A stretch of DNA of 64,000 nt from Frigoribacterium faeni (GTDB taxonomy: Bacteria; Actinomycetota; Actinomycetes; Actinomycetales; Microbacteriaceae), in contig NZ_JAAOYW010000002.1 of assembly GCF_011761235.1 (NCBI RefSeq), positions 744,001-808,000 on the forward strand, written 5' to 3'. The notes below the pieces were generated by a model that saw only the letters and a program-made list of their open reading frames with translations, made no database searches and had not been told where the DNA came from. Every line of letters starts with the position of its first letter. Positions within the stretch are counted from its first letter, which is position 1. The position numbers and the translations under genes were made by a program. Below, one piece after another: positions 25,356 to 34,507 of the stretch.

Positions 25356-25949
25356 GTGACGCTGCGCGAGTGGCTGAGGGTGCTGGTCTGGGTCGTGCCG
25401 CTGTTCGGCGGCTTCTCGTTCGGGGTGCTCGGGCTGATCCAGCTGCCCGGAGCCGCGATCGCGGCCGGCGTCTCGCACGAGGTCACGACGTCGGGGGCGA
25501 GGACGACCGGGACGATCGTCGAGGTCGTCCGGGCCAGCGAGCCGACCGCGAGCCGCTACGGCGGCGGCCGGACGGTCTGGTACCCCGTCACCGAGCAGGA
25601 CCTCGCGGGTGACGCGGCCACGAAGAAGTGGCGGGCCTACACGCTGAGGGACGAGGGGGCGTGGACGGTGGGCGACGAGCTGCCCGTCCGCTACGACCCC
25701 GCCGACCCGAGCAGGATGGCCATCGACACCGACGCGGCCCGGGCGCTGGTCGACCGCCGCGTCGACGTGTACACGCGGCTGCTCGTGCTCGGAGTGGCGC
25801 TCTTCGCCGTCGGGGTCGCCGCCGAGGCGGCGCGTCGGCGGTGGCTGCCCACCGACGAGGACGCCCGGCGCCGTCGGCGAGGGGCGGCGAGCCGGGCGGC
25901 CCGGGAGCGGCGCCGCTTCGCGGAGCGCGTGGGCTCACCGCGGGGGTGA
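25356..25949 (+). CDS. DUF3592-like membrane protein
   Basis: A 197-residue protein. One hydrophobic helix lies near the N-terminus (LRVLVWVVPLFGGFSFGVLG). A beta domain follows with TTGTIVEVVRA, VWYPVTEQDLA and GDELPVRYDPADPSRMAID, the pattern of DUF3592. A second helix is near residues 145-163, with a basic tail after it. GTG at 25356 is chosen as start because GGAGG lies just upstream; an in-frame ATG at 25212 would add a cysteine/arginine-rich stretch with no homology look. Function unknown. Confidence 0.65.
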   Translation: MTLREWLRVLVWVVPLFGGFSFGVLGLIQLPGAAIAAGVSHEVTTSGARTTGTIVEVVRASEPTASRYGGGRTVWYPVTEQDLAGDAATKKWRAYTLRDEGAWTVGDELPVRYDPADPSRMAIDTDAARALVDRRVDVYTRLLVLGVALFAVGVAAEAARRRWLPTDEDARRRRRGAASRAARERRRFAERVGSPRG

Positions 25950-25988
25950 CCCCGGTCTCGGCCGACGCCGTGCCCCAGGGCACCGCTG

Positions 25989-26240
25989 TCAGCGGCGCGA
26001 GCTCCGCTCGTCCCGCTGCATCCGCCGCCGGGCACGGACTGCGACGCCGATCGTGAAGCCCGCGAGCAGCAGCGCCATGCCGTCGCCCACGTACGGCGCG
26101 ACCGTGTCTCGCAGGTCGGTGAACCAGAACAACGCCAGGAGGACCGCCGAGCCGGCGAACAGCACGAGGCCGATGGTCCCGATCACAGGGTTCTTGAGCT
26201 CGCGGCGCATGGCCCGTCCGAGGCTCATCTCGTTCGTCAT
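25989..26240 (-). CDS. small two-helix membrane protein
   Basis: An 83-residue protein with two hydrophobic helices (residues ~19-40 and ~49-67) and a basic C-terminus (RARRRMQRDERSSRR). Start ATG has GAGAGGGGAAC upstream. It is convergent with the DUF3592-like gene and has a core-like composition. No family recognised. Confidence 0.6.
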   Translation of the reverse strand: MTNEMSLGRAMRRELKNPVIGTIGLVLFAGSAVLLALFWFTDLRDTVAPYVGDGMALLLAGFTIGVAVRARRRMQRDERSSRR

Positions 26241-26437
26241 GACGTTCCCCTCTCGTCAGTTCGTCGCTCTCGGTGTCCCGAGCGGCACAGCCGCGCGGCG
26301 GAACGACCCCCTTTCGGGGCACACGCCCACGCTCGCACAGACCCCGTGAGCAGACAAGTCGTTCTCGCAGGACGGGCTCCCCTGCGCCGTGGACTGGGGC
26401 TGTCGCCCGGTCCGGCCGACCTGGCTGGATGGCTCCC

Positions 26438-27103
26438 ATGGGGACGAACGACACCACCGGCGCCGGCGCCTCCGCGCGGCGGGAGTACGAGCGACGGCGA
26501 GCACGTGACGAGGCGGGGATCCGCGCGACGTGGGGCGAGGGCAGGCTCGGCACCCTCGCGGTGACGCTCTCGGGAGAGCGGCAGAGCACCGTCGCGTGGC
26601 GGTCGGGTGCCGTGGGAGAAGCGGCCGTCGGTCGTGCCCTCGACGCGATCGCCTCCGAGCACCTGGTCGTGCTGCACGATCGCCGCATCCGTGGCACCCG
26701 GGGCACCCGGGGCAACATAGACCACGTCGTCATCACCCGTGCGGGTGTCTGGATCGTCGACGCCAAGCGCTACCGCGACAAGCGGCCCGCCCTCCGCGTC
26801 GAGGGCGGTCTCGTGCGTCCGCGGGAGGAGAAGCTCATCGTCGGAGGCAGCGACCATACGAAGCTCGTCGACGGCGTGCTCCGCCAGGTGCAGCTCGTGA
26901 GCGACCTCGTCGGCCCGGTGCCCGTCGTCGGCACGCTCTGCTTCGTCGACGCCGACTGGCCGATGTTCGGCGGCGCGTTCACCGTCCGTGGCGTCGAGGT
27001 CTGCTGGCCGAGGAAGCTCGCGAAGCGGCTCGCCGCCCTCGACGGGCAGGTCGACGTCGCTGCGGTCGCGGTCGCCGTCGCGGAGCACTTCCCGCCCGCG
27101 TGA
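26438..27103 (+). CDS. NERD (nuclease-related) domain protein
   Basis: About 221 residues. A charged N-terminal helix precedes a NERD domain: GAVGEAAVGRALDAI, then HLVVLHDRRI, NIDHVVITRAGVWIVDAKRY and GVLRQVQLVSDLVG. The D-x(n)-D-x-K arrangement (IDH, then VDAKRY) keeps the likely nuclease-like catalytic residues. The ending VEVCWPRKLAKRLAALDGQV is typical of the group. NERD proteins are linked to DNA processing but are mostly uncharacterised. It lies just outside the genomic island, on the core side. Start could also be the ATG at 26429. Confidence 0.75.
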   Translation: MGTNDTTGAGASARREYERRRARDEAGIRATWGEGRLGTLAVTLSGERQSTVAWRSGAVGEAAVGRALDAIASEHLVVLHDRRIRGTRGTRGNIDHVVITRAGVWIVDAKRYRDKRPALRVEGGLVRPREEKLIVGGSDHTKLVDGVLRQVQLVSDLVGPVPVVGTLCFVDADWPMFGGAFTVRGVEVCWPRKLAKRLAALDGQVDVAAVAVAVAEHFPPA

Positions 27104-27245
27104 CCGCCGGGACCTACCTGCCGCGCTCTGTGGCGACATCTCCGCCGTTGTTGTCACTTAAGACGAAGAAGTGGCAGCAACGGCCCGTTCTTCGAGCAGG
27201 AGGCGGCAGCCACGAACCGCCACCCAGGGGCAGTTCGACAACAGA

Positions 27246-27338
27246 AAAGCCCCGGAGCCCCCATGAATAAGGGGATCTCGAGGCTTTGTTTCTGGCCGTA
27301 CCGATGGAATTTGAGCCCACTGTACGTCAACCGCCACC
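27246..27338 (-). repeat. left att-like repeat: degraded tRNA-Ser 3' half plus terminator
   Basis: Aligns with 42519-42616. Bases 27293-27338 match the 3' 46 bases of the tRNA-Ser gene at about 38 positions by eye with one indel, including the encoded CCA and T-arm. Bases 27246-27290 keep the imperfect GCCCCGGAGCCCC...GGGG hairpin of its terminator. Same orientation as the intact copy. This is what remains when an element integrates into a tRNA gene 3' end. Confidence 0.65.
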
Positions 27339-27398
27339 GCGTCTCGTTGCTCGACTTCCGCGGCAACAAGGGCCCGGGAGCCCCACCTAGTCACGGGT

Positions 27399-28058
27399 GT
27401 GAACAGTTCAAATCGTGTGCGAAGCGGGTTGCTCGCCGGCTTTCTAGAAGTTCCTTCAGAACGTATCTCGCAGCTGCACGGAGTCGCCAGAGTGCTTCGC
27501 GACCTGGAGGCCGACACTGAGTATCTTCTCGACGGTCTTTTAGCGTTCGCCCGCAGCCTCGAGCCGGTGCGACGACCCTTTTCCGGCGACCCAAGCAGGG
27601 CCTTCCTCGTATCTTCAGGCGCCTTTACTGAGCAAGAACTGGCCGAGGCTGATGCCTCAGTTGCACGCGGCTCGCTAGAACTGAGCGCCATGGAGTGGTG
27701 GCTGACCGCCGCAGCGGAGACGCCCTCCCTGAAAGACGCGGCCGCATTCCTCCACCTCACAATGGACGAGATTGAGTTGGCCATTCGCGAGGACCGGTTG
27801 ATGTCCGTCGACATAGCCGGCGAATGGCGAGTTCCGATTTGGCAATTCAACACGCGACCCGTGGGCCGCACACTGCCGCATCTCGAATTCATCATCCCGC
27901 TACTCCGGGATTGGGACTGGAGGACGGCGGGCCGATTCTTCGCGACCCGCCAGGAAGACCTTCTGGGGTTTGGGTGCGAGACCCCAGCATCTTGGCTTGA
28001 AGACGGCGGTGATGCGAAAGAGGTCAGGTCGCTCATCAAGCACTCACATCGCTGCTAA
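27399..28058 (+). CDS. DUF2384/MbcA-Xre-like protein (orphan antitoxin-like)
   Basis: A 219-residue protein. The middle has a helix-turn-helix-like segment (SLKDAAAFLHLTMDEIELAI) followed by VPIWQFNTRPVGRTLPHLEF. The C-terminus has FFATRQEDLLGFGCETPASW, then LEDGGDAKEVRSLI. This order (HTH, the P-x-WQF strand, then FF...L.G.TP..WL..G) is the pattern of MbcA/ParS/Xre-type DUF2384 proteins, which neutralise RES-domain toxins. No RES toxin neighbours it, so it may be an orphan regulator or another domain family with the same layout. First gene inside the left att-like repeat. GTG start. Confidence 0.55.
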   Translation: MNSSNRVRSGLLAGFLEVPSERISQLHGVARVLRDLEADTEYLLDGLLAFARSLEPVRRPFSGDPSRAFLVSSGAFTEQELAEADASVARGSLELSAMEWWLTAAAETPSLKDAAAFLHLTMDEIELAIREDRLMSVDIAGEWRVPIWQFNTRPVGRTLPHLEFIIPLLRDWDWRTAGRFFATRQEDLLGFGCETPASWLEDGGDAKEVRSLIKHSHRC

Positions 28059-28431
28059 TGCCGCGGGCGGGACGCCGGCGCACGAAGGAACTGTTACATA
28101 GTTGCTCCCCGAACGCCGCTGCGATGCGGCGAATAAGCGGCTACAGGCTATTGAGCGAGATGAGCGAAGTGTTTGAGTTGGCGGCGAGTGCATCACGGAC
28201 AGGCTCGGCTGTGAACCACCCGAGCAATGACTGGAAAGCCAGGGAAGCAACTACACCTTTGATACGCCGCCACCTTGATCTCGTTGTCGGCCGCATGCAC
28301 CTAAGCCGGGCTGTCAACGACCGCGCCCTCCACGCTAACGCTGCGTGACAGTCGAGCGGGTCGCGGCCTTGCGGGCTTTAGCTGCCCCTCGGGTCATAGA
28401 AGACCACGTCGGGCCCGAAGACTGACTTCCG
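28059..28431. other. non-coding stretch in the island
   Basis: Short open frames occur on both strands, but none has a ribosome-binding site, sensible codon use or recognisable similarity. I see no RNA gene or repeat. It may be degenerate coding DNA. Confidence 0.4.
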
Positions 28432-28746
28432 CTAGTTCCCGCGGGCGTCGCGGTTGACGCTCGGCCAGTACCGGACACGCTGCACACGGGTTCGATATAG
28501 CCACCGGCCCAAGACCCTTCGGCGCACGAAATAGTGGACCACGAGGGTGCCCCATCCGATCCACACGACCGCGGCGGGGACCGACCCCGTGGACCCGGCA
28601 ACCATGATGAAGAACGCGATCCCCAAGTGGACGGGGAGACCGAGCCACCAGAGCATTGTGACGAATCGGAATGTGGGTCGAGCGTACGGCGGTTCTCCGA
28701 CACGGGAGTAGCTCTCTAGGCCATTGGATGAGCGGCTAACGGCCAC
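28432..28746 (-). CDS. small two-helix membrane protein
   Basis: About 104 residues from GTG 28746. Two hydrophobic helices (FVTMLWWLGLPVHLGIAFFI and VPAAVVWIGWGTLVVHYFV) are followed by a basic end (RRRVLGRWLYRTRVQRVRYW). The ribosome-binding site is weak and an internal ATG would also leave both helices intact. Divergent from the GmrSD-like gene by 69 bases. No family recognised; possibly a membrane accessory of the island. Confidence 0.5.
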   Translation of the reverse strand: MAVSRSSNGLESYSRVGEPPYARPTFRFVTMLWWLGLPVHLGIAFFIMVAGSTGSVPAAVVWIGWGTLVVHYFVRRRVLGRWLYRTRVQRVRYWPSVNRDARGN

Positions 28747-28815
28747 CGTGGCGGCGTCCCTTAGTGTGAGGAACGATCAGGCTCGTCTGCTCACGACGCT
28801 GTAAGGGATTTTTCG

Positions 28816-30936
28816 ATGCTCACTCAGGTCACCTCGCCGCAGGAAGTCTTCGTCAATCCGCAGCGGCTCGTCGTGCCGCTTTTTCAACGCCCGTACGTCT
28901 GGTCTCGAGAAGACCAGTGGGAGCCACTTTGGAGCGACATCACCCGCCTTGTCGAAACAATTCAGAGTGGTGACGGGCAGGCCACACACTTCCTCGGCGC
29001 CGTCGTCCTTCAAGGTCAAGCCACACCCCTTGGGGGCCTCACCCAGTACACCGTCATTGACGGTCAGCAGCGGTTGACGACTCTCCAGATCCTTTTAGAC
29101 GCCCTTCACGCCCAGCTCGAGACACGGCAGATGACGGGCCTAGCGGGGCAGGTTGTGACCTTGGTCGAGAATCCGGAATCGTTCCGGCGGGGACCAGACG
29201 ATCGATTCAAAGTGTGGCCAACAAATCGCGACCGGACAGTTTTTGCTGCCGCCATGTCGGCGCCTACGCCGATCGACTACAGCTTGCTGCCGGCGGGCCG
29301 GTTGACGCAGGCGCACAACTACTTTTCGACCACTATCGGTGATTGGCTCGATGAGGACCCGGCTTTGACGCAGATGCGGGCAACGGTGCTGGTCCCGACC
29401 ATCACGACCCGGCTCCAGATCGTGTCAATTCAGCTGCTGGCCAACGAAGACGCTCAGGAGATCTTCGAGACGCTCAACGCGCGGGGTACCCCGTTGACCG
29501 CCGCCGATCTGATCAAGAACTTTGTCTTCCAGCGCTTTGACGGCGACGAGACCGCAACCGAGCGTGCCTACCAGGAGTACTGGTCCGATTTCGAGACGCC
29601 ATTCTGGGAAGAAGAAGTCACCGCCGGCCGCATCCGCTATGCCCGAAGCGCCCTGTTCCTTACCCAATGGTTGACAGCTCGCACGTTGAAGGAAATCCCT
29701 GCCCGAGAGGTATTCACCCAGTTCAAGAGGTATGTGGCCGAATCCGGCATCGACATTCTCGAGCTTCTTCGAACGCTGCGGGCGGCTGCCGATCGGTATC
29801 GGAACTTCACGGAAGCGGCCGCCTCGCGTGACGGCGCCCTCGGCCGGCTCGATCTGTTCGTCTACCGGATGAGCACCCTCGACTCCGAAATTGCCAAACC
29901 ACTTCTGATCTGGCTTGGAGAACCGGAACAAGCGAGGATCGAACTTGCGGAGCAAGAAAAGCTGTTGGACGTCCTGGAATCCTGGTTCGTCCGTCGCGCC
30001 CTCGTCCGAGCTCAACAGCAAGGCGCGAATCGACTCCTGCTCGACCTCCTTATCGCTCTGACGAGACGAGCTGTCGGTGTTCGGCTCGGGCCGGCCAGTG
30101 AGGCGTTCTTCACCGCCCAAAGTTCTGGCGTCGGTTACTGGCCAGGTGATGCTGAAGTGCGTCGGGAACTGTCCGACTTCCCGGCCTACAAGCGCTTCCG
30201 GAAGGCCCGACTTCGCATGGTTCTGGAAGCCATCGAGGACAGGTATCGAGGTTTCCAGGACGGCCGGTCGTTCTCAGTGTCGCCAGTCCCCCGCGGTGTC
30301 TGCACGATTGAGCACATCATGCCCCAGGAGTGGCGCGCCAACTGGAACACAACCCCTGGGGAAACGGACGAGGCCGCCCGCGATCTCTTCCTTCAGACGT
30401 TTGGCAACCTGACCCTGGTGACGCAAAGCCTCAATGCGCGGCTTTCCAACGCCGCATGGCCTGGGGAGAACGGTAAGCGTGCCGCGCTGATCCGACATGA
30501 CACTCTCTTGCTGACGCGCGACGTCGTTCACGAGCACCCCGAGGCCTGGACCGGAACCGACATCCGCGATCGAACCGACGACCTTCTGGACGCAATTTTG
30601 TCGATCTGGCCAGTCCCGGAAGGTCACCTGGGCGCCAACGATGCAGTGGTGGAACGAGCTCAGTACCGAACTGACGTCGTCGACCTCGTACGATCCGGCG
30701 CCGTGATCGCTGGAACCACCCTCTACGCCAAGCCCGCGGCCCACCGCGGCCACATCGCCACAATCAACTCGGACGGCACCCTGCTTGTGGACGGTAACAA
30801 CTACGCGACCCTCAGCGGGGCGGCCCGCTTCCTACAAGGCGGTGGAGCGGTTGCCGGCTGGACCTTCTGGTGCGTCGATCCCGGCTGCACCCGCACTATG
30901 GCGGACATTCGTGCCGCGGCAGCGGCCGGTGCCTAA
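28816..30936 (+). CDS. GmrSD-like type IV restriction enzyme (DUF262-DUF1524) with RAMA-like tail
   Basis: A 706-residue protein. The N-terminal DUF262 domain has VPLFQRPYVWSREDQWEPLW and the nucleotide-binding YTVIDGQQRLTTLQILLDAL. A helical middle follows. The DUF1524 HNH-type nuclease reads CTIEHIMPQEWRANW, then FGNLTLVTQSLNARLSNAAW. The last ~80 residues (VVDLVRSGAVIAGTTLYAKP, then GAVAGWTFW) resemble the RAMA domain. GmrSD cuts phage DNA carrying glucosylated hydroxymethylcytosine; the DUF262/DUF1524 pair defines the family, and the RAMA-like tail could help read modified DNA. Codon use is clearly unlike core genes. It probably acts alone. Confidence 0.85.
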   Translation: MLTQVTSPQEVFVNPQRLVVPLFQRPYVWSREDQWEPLWSDITRLVETIQSGDGQATHFLGAVVLQGQATPLGGLTQYTVIDGQQRLTTLQILLDALHAQLETRQMTGLAGQVVTLVENPESFRRGPDDRFKVWPTNRDRTVFAAAMSAPTPIDYSLLPAGRLTQAHNYFSTTIGDWLDEDPALTQMRATVLVPTITTRLQIVSIQLLANEDAQEIFETLNARGTPLTAADLIKNFVFQRFDGDETATERAYQEYWSDFETPFWEEEVTAGRIRYARSALFLTQWLTARTLKEIPAREVFTQFKRYVAESGIDILELLRTLRAAADRYRNFTEAAASRDGALGRLDLFVYRMSTLDSEIAKPLLIWLGEPEQARIELAEQEKLLDVLESWFVRRALVRAQQQGANRLLLDLLIALTRRAVGVRLGPASEAFFTAQSSGVGYWPGDAEVRRELSDFPAYKRFRKARLRMVLEAIEDRYRGFQDGRSFSVSPVPRGVCTIEHIMPQEWRANWNTTPGETDEAARDLFLQTFGNLTLVTQSLNARLSNAAWPGENGKRAALIRHDTLLLTRDVVHEHPEAWTGTDIRDRTDDLLDAILSIWPVPEGHLGANDAVVERAQYRTDVVDLVRSGAVIAGTTLYAKPAAHRGHIATINSDGTLLVDGNNYATLSGAARFLQGGGAVAGWTFWCVDPGCTRTMADIRAAAAAGA

Positions 30937-31237
30937 TGAGCGCTCACGGTCCACGACCGCCAACAAGAACGGGCCCCACTCACTGCCGGCGTCGCCCCTT
31001 GAAAATCGCGGCGCTACGTTCATTGCTTTCTCCTCGTCGATCTCGCACCCATGAGCGGGGCGACAATGCGCAGCTCCCGCGCGACCCGGAGCGACGAACC
31101 ATGGTGACGGGTGTCCCACGTTGGGCCGCCTTCGGTCGCAATATGATCAAGCGAAAGGCGGACCTGGCATTCGCCCTTGCTGAACAGGTCCGACGCGCCG
31201 GTCTCGACTCGGCAACGCTTATCCGGGGGTGGGACCG
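30937..31237. other. intergenic stretch between GmrSD-like gene and helicase operon
   Basis: No convincing gene. A 56-codon frame from the ATG at 31101 (MVTGVPRWAAFGRNMIKRKA...) runs into the helicase gene and looks helical for 45 residues, then loses sense. It could be a small coupled protein or a decayed 3' end. The helicase promoter should lie here. Confidence 0.35.
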
Positions 31238-34200
31238 ATGCGCATTATCGACAACGTCAACGAACTCTTAGGTGACGACTTCAAAGCAGAGGCCCATTCA
31301 GGATCGAAGGTCCGAATCGCCGCGTCGACGTTCTCCATCTTCGCGTTCGAAGCGCTCCGCGAGGAGCTTGAGCAGGTAGAAGAGCTCCAGTTCATCTTCA
31401 CCTCGCCCTCGTTTGTGACCGCTAAAGCAACGGACCGCCTGACTAAAGAGCAGCGACAGTTCTTCATTCCGGCGGGAGCAGGCACTGAGTCTGCTCTTTA
31501 CGGATCGGAATTCGAGATACGACTGCGCAACAAACTCACCCAGCGGGCGATCGCGAGAGAGTGCGCCGATTGGCTCCGCCGAAAGGTTCAATTTCGGTCC
31601 AATCAGACCGGCGCGCCGATGCAGCAATTCGCGGCAGTCGACTACCGAGTGGCATACCAACCCATCCAAGGCTTCACCGCAGCCGATCTCGGCTACGAAC
31701 GCGGAAATGCAGTGTCCAACATCGTCACCAAGCTCGACGACCCGTCGATGGCCTCTCAGTACGTCGCACTTTTTGATCAAATCTGGAACAACGCAAACCA
31801 GCTCGAGGACGTCACCGAGGCCGTCTACGACCACATCGCCAGCGTCTACGAAGAAAACTCTCCCGCCAGAATTTACTTCTTGATTCTCTACAACCTCTTC
31901 TCCGATTTCCTCGAGGACATCAGCGAGGACGTCCTCCCAAATGACCGCACCGGGTACCAGGAAACCCAGGTATGGCAGAGCCTCTACAACTTCCAGCGCG
32001 ACGCCGCGACGGGGATCATCAACAAGCTCGAGACCTACAACGGTTGCGTTCTGGCCGACAGTGTGGGACTTGGGAAGACATTTACGGCGTTGGCCGTCAT
32101 CAAGTATTACGAACTCCGCAACAAGTCCGTCCTTGTCCTCGCACCCAAGAAGCTCGCTGAGAACTGGACAAACTACAACGCCAATCTGACGACCAATATC
32201 TTCGCCCGCGACCGATTCAGCTACGACGTTCTTGCTCACACCGACCTCACCAGAACTCGAGGTGAATCTCTCGGTCTGCGGCTGGATCGGGTGAACTGGG
32301 GAAACTACGACCTCGTCGTCATCGACGAGTCGCACAATTTTCGGAATGCCGACTACGCCGAAGAGAAAGAGTCGCGCTACCAGCGACTCATGCGTCAAGT
32401 GATGCAGGAAGGGGTAAAAACCAAAGTCCTGATGCTGTCCGCTACGCCGGTCAACAACCGCTTCAACGACCTTAAGAATCAGCTTCAACTCGCATACGAG
32501 GGCGAGTCAGACAACCTCGGCAAGCACCTAAACCTCTCGGCGTCAGTCGAAACAGTCTTCAGCGACGCGCAAAGAGTATTCAACGAGTGGTCCAAGCTTG
32601 CGCCGGAAGATCGGACATCCGAACGCATTCTCAACATGCTCGACTTCGATTTTTTCGCACTGCTCGATGCAGTGACCATCGCGAGGTCGCGGAAACACAT
32701 CGAGGCGTTTTACGACACGACTGAAATCGGCGGCTTTCCCGAGCGTCGGCAGCCCATCTCCATCCGCGAGCCTCTCTCCGACCTGCCCGGCACTCCGACC
32801 TACAACGAGATATTCGATCAACTCCAGGCACTCAATCTCGCCGTTTACACCCCCATGGCTTATGTCTTCCCAAGCCGGCTGAGCAAGTACGAAGACTTGT
32901 ACAACGTCAAAGGGGGTACCGCCCGCTCCAACCTGGGCCAGCGGGGCCGTGAGCAAGGGCTCAAACAGCTCATGACCGTTAATCTGCCTAAACGACTTGA
33001 GAGCTCAGTCGAGGCCTTCCGACTCACAGTGGCAAGAATCGAGAGCGCTGTACACGACACCCTTGGTCGTCTCGAATCTCGAACGGGATCGCTGAGCGAT
33101 CTCGAGATAGACCTTGCCGGCGTCGAAATGGACGAAGAGGATGAGCAGAACGCTGAAGCACTGACCTTCGGCACCAAAATTAAGATCGATTTAGAAGACA
33201 TCGACGTCGAGTCGTGGCAGCGCGACCTATGGAACGACCGCGAGACGCTGCGCGAGCTCCTTGACGAGATGCATAAAATCACACCCGACCATGACCTCAA
33301 GCTGCAACGGCTCATACGGATCCTCAGCGAGAAGGCTGCGCATCCCTTCAATCCTGGGAACCGCAAGGCGCTAGTCTTTTCGGCCTTCGCCGACACAGCC
33401 GAATATCTCTATCGAGAGCTCACGCCGGTTCTCGCCGGCGCCGACTTGCAGTCGGCGTTGATCACGGGTGGGGCACATAGCGCCAAGACAAGTATCGGAC
33501 AGGGCTTTGACTTCCAGCAGGTGATGTCGATGTTCTCCCCCAGGTCAAAACAGCGGCACCTGACGATGCCCACGGAAACTCGCGAGCTAGACGTACTCAT
33601 TGGTACCGACGTCATCAGCGAGGGCCAAAACCTTCAAGACTGCGACTACCTCGTCAACTACGACATTCACTGGAATCCGGTCCGGATCATCCAACGCTTT
33701 GGGCGCATCGACCGAATCGGTTCCGTCAACGAACAAATTCAACTCGTCAACTTCTGGCCCGATATTTCCCTCGACGAGTACATCAATCTCAAGGAACGCG
33801 TCGAAAATCGCATGGTCATCGCTGATCTCGCCGGCACCGCCGATGACAACGTCCTTACCCTCGAGGACAGCGACGCGGCTTTCCGCAAAGAACAGCTTCG
33901 AAAGCTTCAGGACGAGGTCATCGAACTCGAGGACGTCAGAACAGGCATCTCCATCACCGACCTCGGATTGAACGACTTCCGAATGGACCTGCTTGCGTAC
34001 ACGAAGGAGCACGATGACCTCGCAACCTCGCCGAAAGGTCTTCATGCTGTCGTGCCGGCAGACCCAGCCAAGGGCCTTCAACCAGGAGTGATCTTCGCGC
34101 TGCGAAACGTCAATGCGGACGAAACCATCAACCGCGGCAATCGACTTCACCCCTACTACCTGGTCTACCTCGATGAATTCGGGAACGTCGTCGCCGACCA

Positions 34201-34507
34201 TACTGAGGTCAAACGTCTCCTCGACCTCATCCGCACCGGCTCGCGTCCCTACGACCAACCAGTCTTGGAAGTGGTAGAGGCCTTCAACCGCGCCACTAAC
34301 AACGGCGCGGACATGAGCAAATACTCCGATCTACTGACTGACGCTATCCATTCTATGATCGACGTCACGGAGGAACGAGATATCGACAGTCTCTTCACCC
34401 CCGGCCGTACCACCGCGCTGGCTCAAGCCATTGCTGGCCTGGATGACTTCGAGTTGATCGCTTTCATTGCCGTCGTGGCCCCCGCGAGTGCCGCACGTGA
34501 CGACTGA
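31238..34507 (+). CDS. SNF2/RapA-like helicase with PLD-like N-terminal domain
   Basis: About 1089 residues. The N-terminal part (STFSIFAFEALREELEQVEE, then ATDRLTKEQRQFFIPAG) looks like a phospholipase-D-type domain seen in restriction-linked helicases. Superfamily II motifs follow: LADSVGLGKTFTALAVIKYY (I), VVIDESHNFRN (II), MLSATPVNNR (III), LIGTDVISEGQNLQDCDYLV (V) and RIIQRFGRIDRIGSVN (VI). It should translocate along double-stranded DNA using ATP. ATG 31238 has GGTGGGA upstream; a GTG nine bases earlier is possible. It overlaps the DUF4391 gene, so it belongs to one operon with the type III genes. Confidence 0.85.
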   Translation: MRIIDNVNELLGDDFKAEAHSGSKVRIAASTFSIFAFEALREELEQVEELQFIFTSPSFVTAKATDRLTKEQRQFFIPAGAGTESALYGSEFEIRLRNKLTQRAIARECADWLRRKVQFRSNQTGAPMQQFAAVDYRVAYQPIQGFTAADLGYERGNAVSNIVTKLDDPSMASQYVALFDQIWNNANQLEDVTEAVYDHIASVYEENSPARIYFLILYNLFSDFLEDISEDVLPNDRTGYQETQVWQSLYNFQRDAATGIINKLETYNGCVLADSVGLGKTFTALAVIKYYELRNKSVLVLAPKKLAENWTNYNANLTTNIFARDRFSYDVLAHTDLTRTRGESLGLRLDRVNWGNYDLVVIDESHNFRNADYAEEKESRYQRLMRQVMQEGVKTKVLMLSATPVNNRFNDLKNQLQLAYEGESDNLGKHLNLSASVETVFSDAQRVFNEWSKLAPEDRTSERILNMLDFDFFALLDAVTIARSRKHIEAFYDTTEIGGFPERRQPISIREPLSDLPGTPTYNEIFDQLQALNLAVYTPMAYVFPSRLSKYEDLYNVKGGTARSNLGQRGREQGLKQLMTVNLPKRLESSVEAFRLTVARIESAVHDTLGRLESRTGSLSDLEIDLAGVEMDEEDEQNAEALTFGTKIKIDLEDIDVESWQRDLWNDRETLRELLDEMHKITPDHDLKLQRLIRILSEKAAHPFNPGNRKALVFSAFADTAEYLYRELTPVLAGADLQSALITGGAHSAKTSIGQGFDFQQVMSMFSPRSKQRHLTMPTETRELDVLIGTDVISEGQNLQDCDYLVNYDIHWNPVRIIQRFGRIDRIGSVNEQIQLVNFWPDISLDEYINLKERVENRMVIADLAGTADDNVLTLEDSDAAFRKEQLRKLQDEVIELEDVRTGISITDLGLNDFRMDLLAYTKEHDDLATSPKGLHAVVPADPAKGLQPGVIFALRNVNADETINRGNRLHPYYLVYLDEFGNVVADHTEVKRLLDLIRTGSRPYDQPVLEVVEAFNRATNNGADMSKYSDLLTDAIHSMIDVTEERDIDSLFTPGRTTALAQAIAGLDDFELIAFIAVVAPASAARDD

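Noticed and set aside
27293-27338. A second functional tRNA gene
   Set aside because: Only the 3' half is present, with mismatches in paired positions and no 5' half or anticodon stem.
28058-28348. 96-codon frame after the DUF2384-like gene
   Set aside because: No ribosome-binding site, no recognisable pattern and abnormal codon use even for the island.
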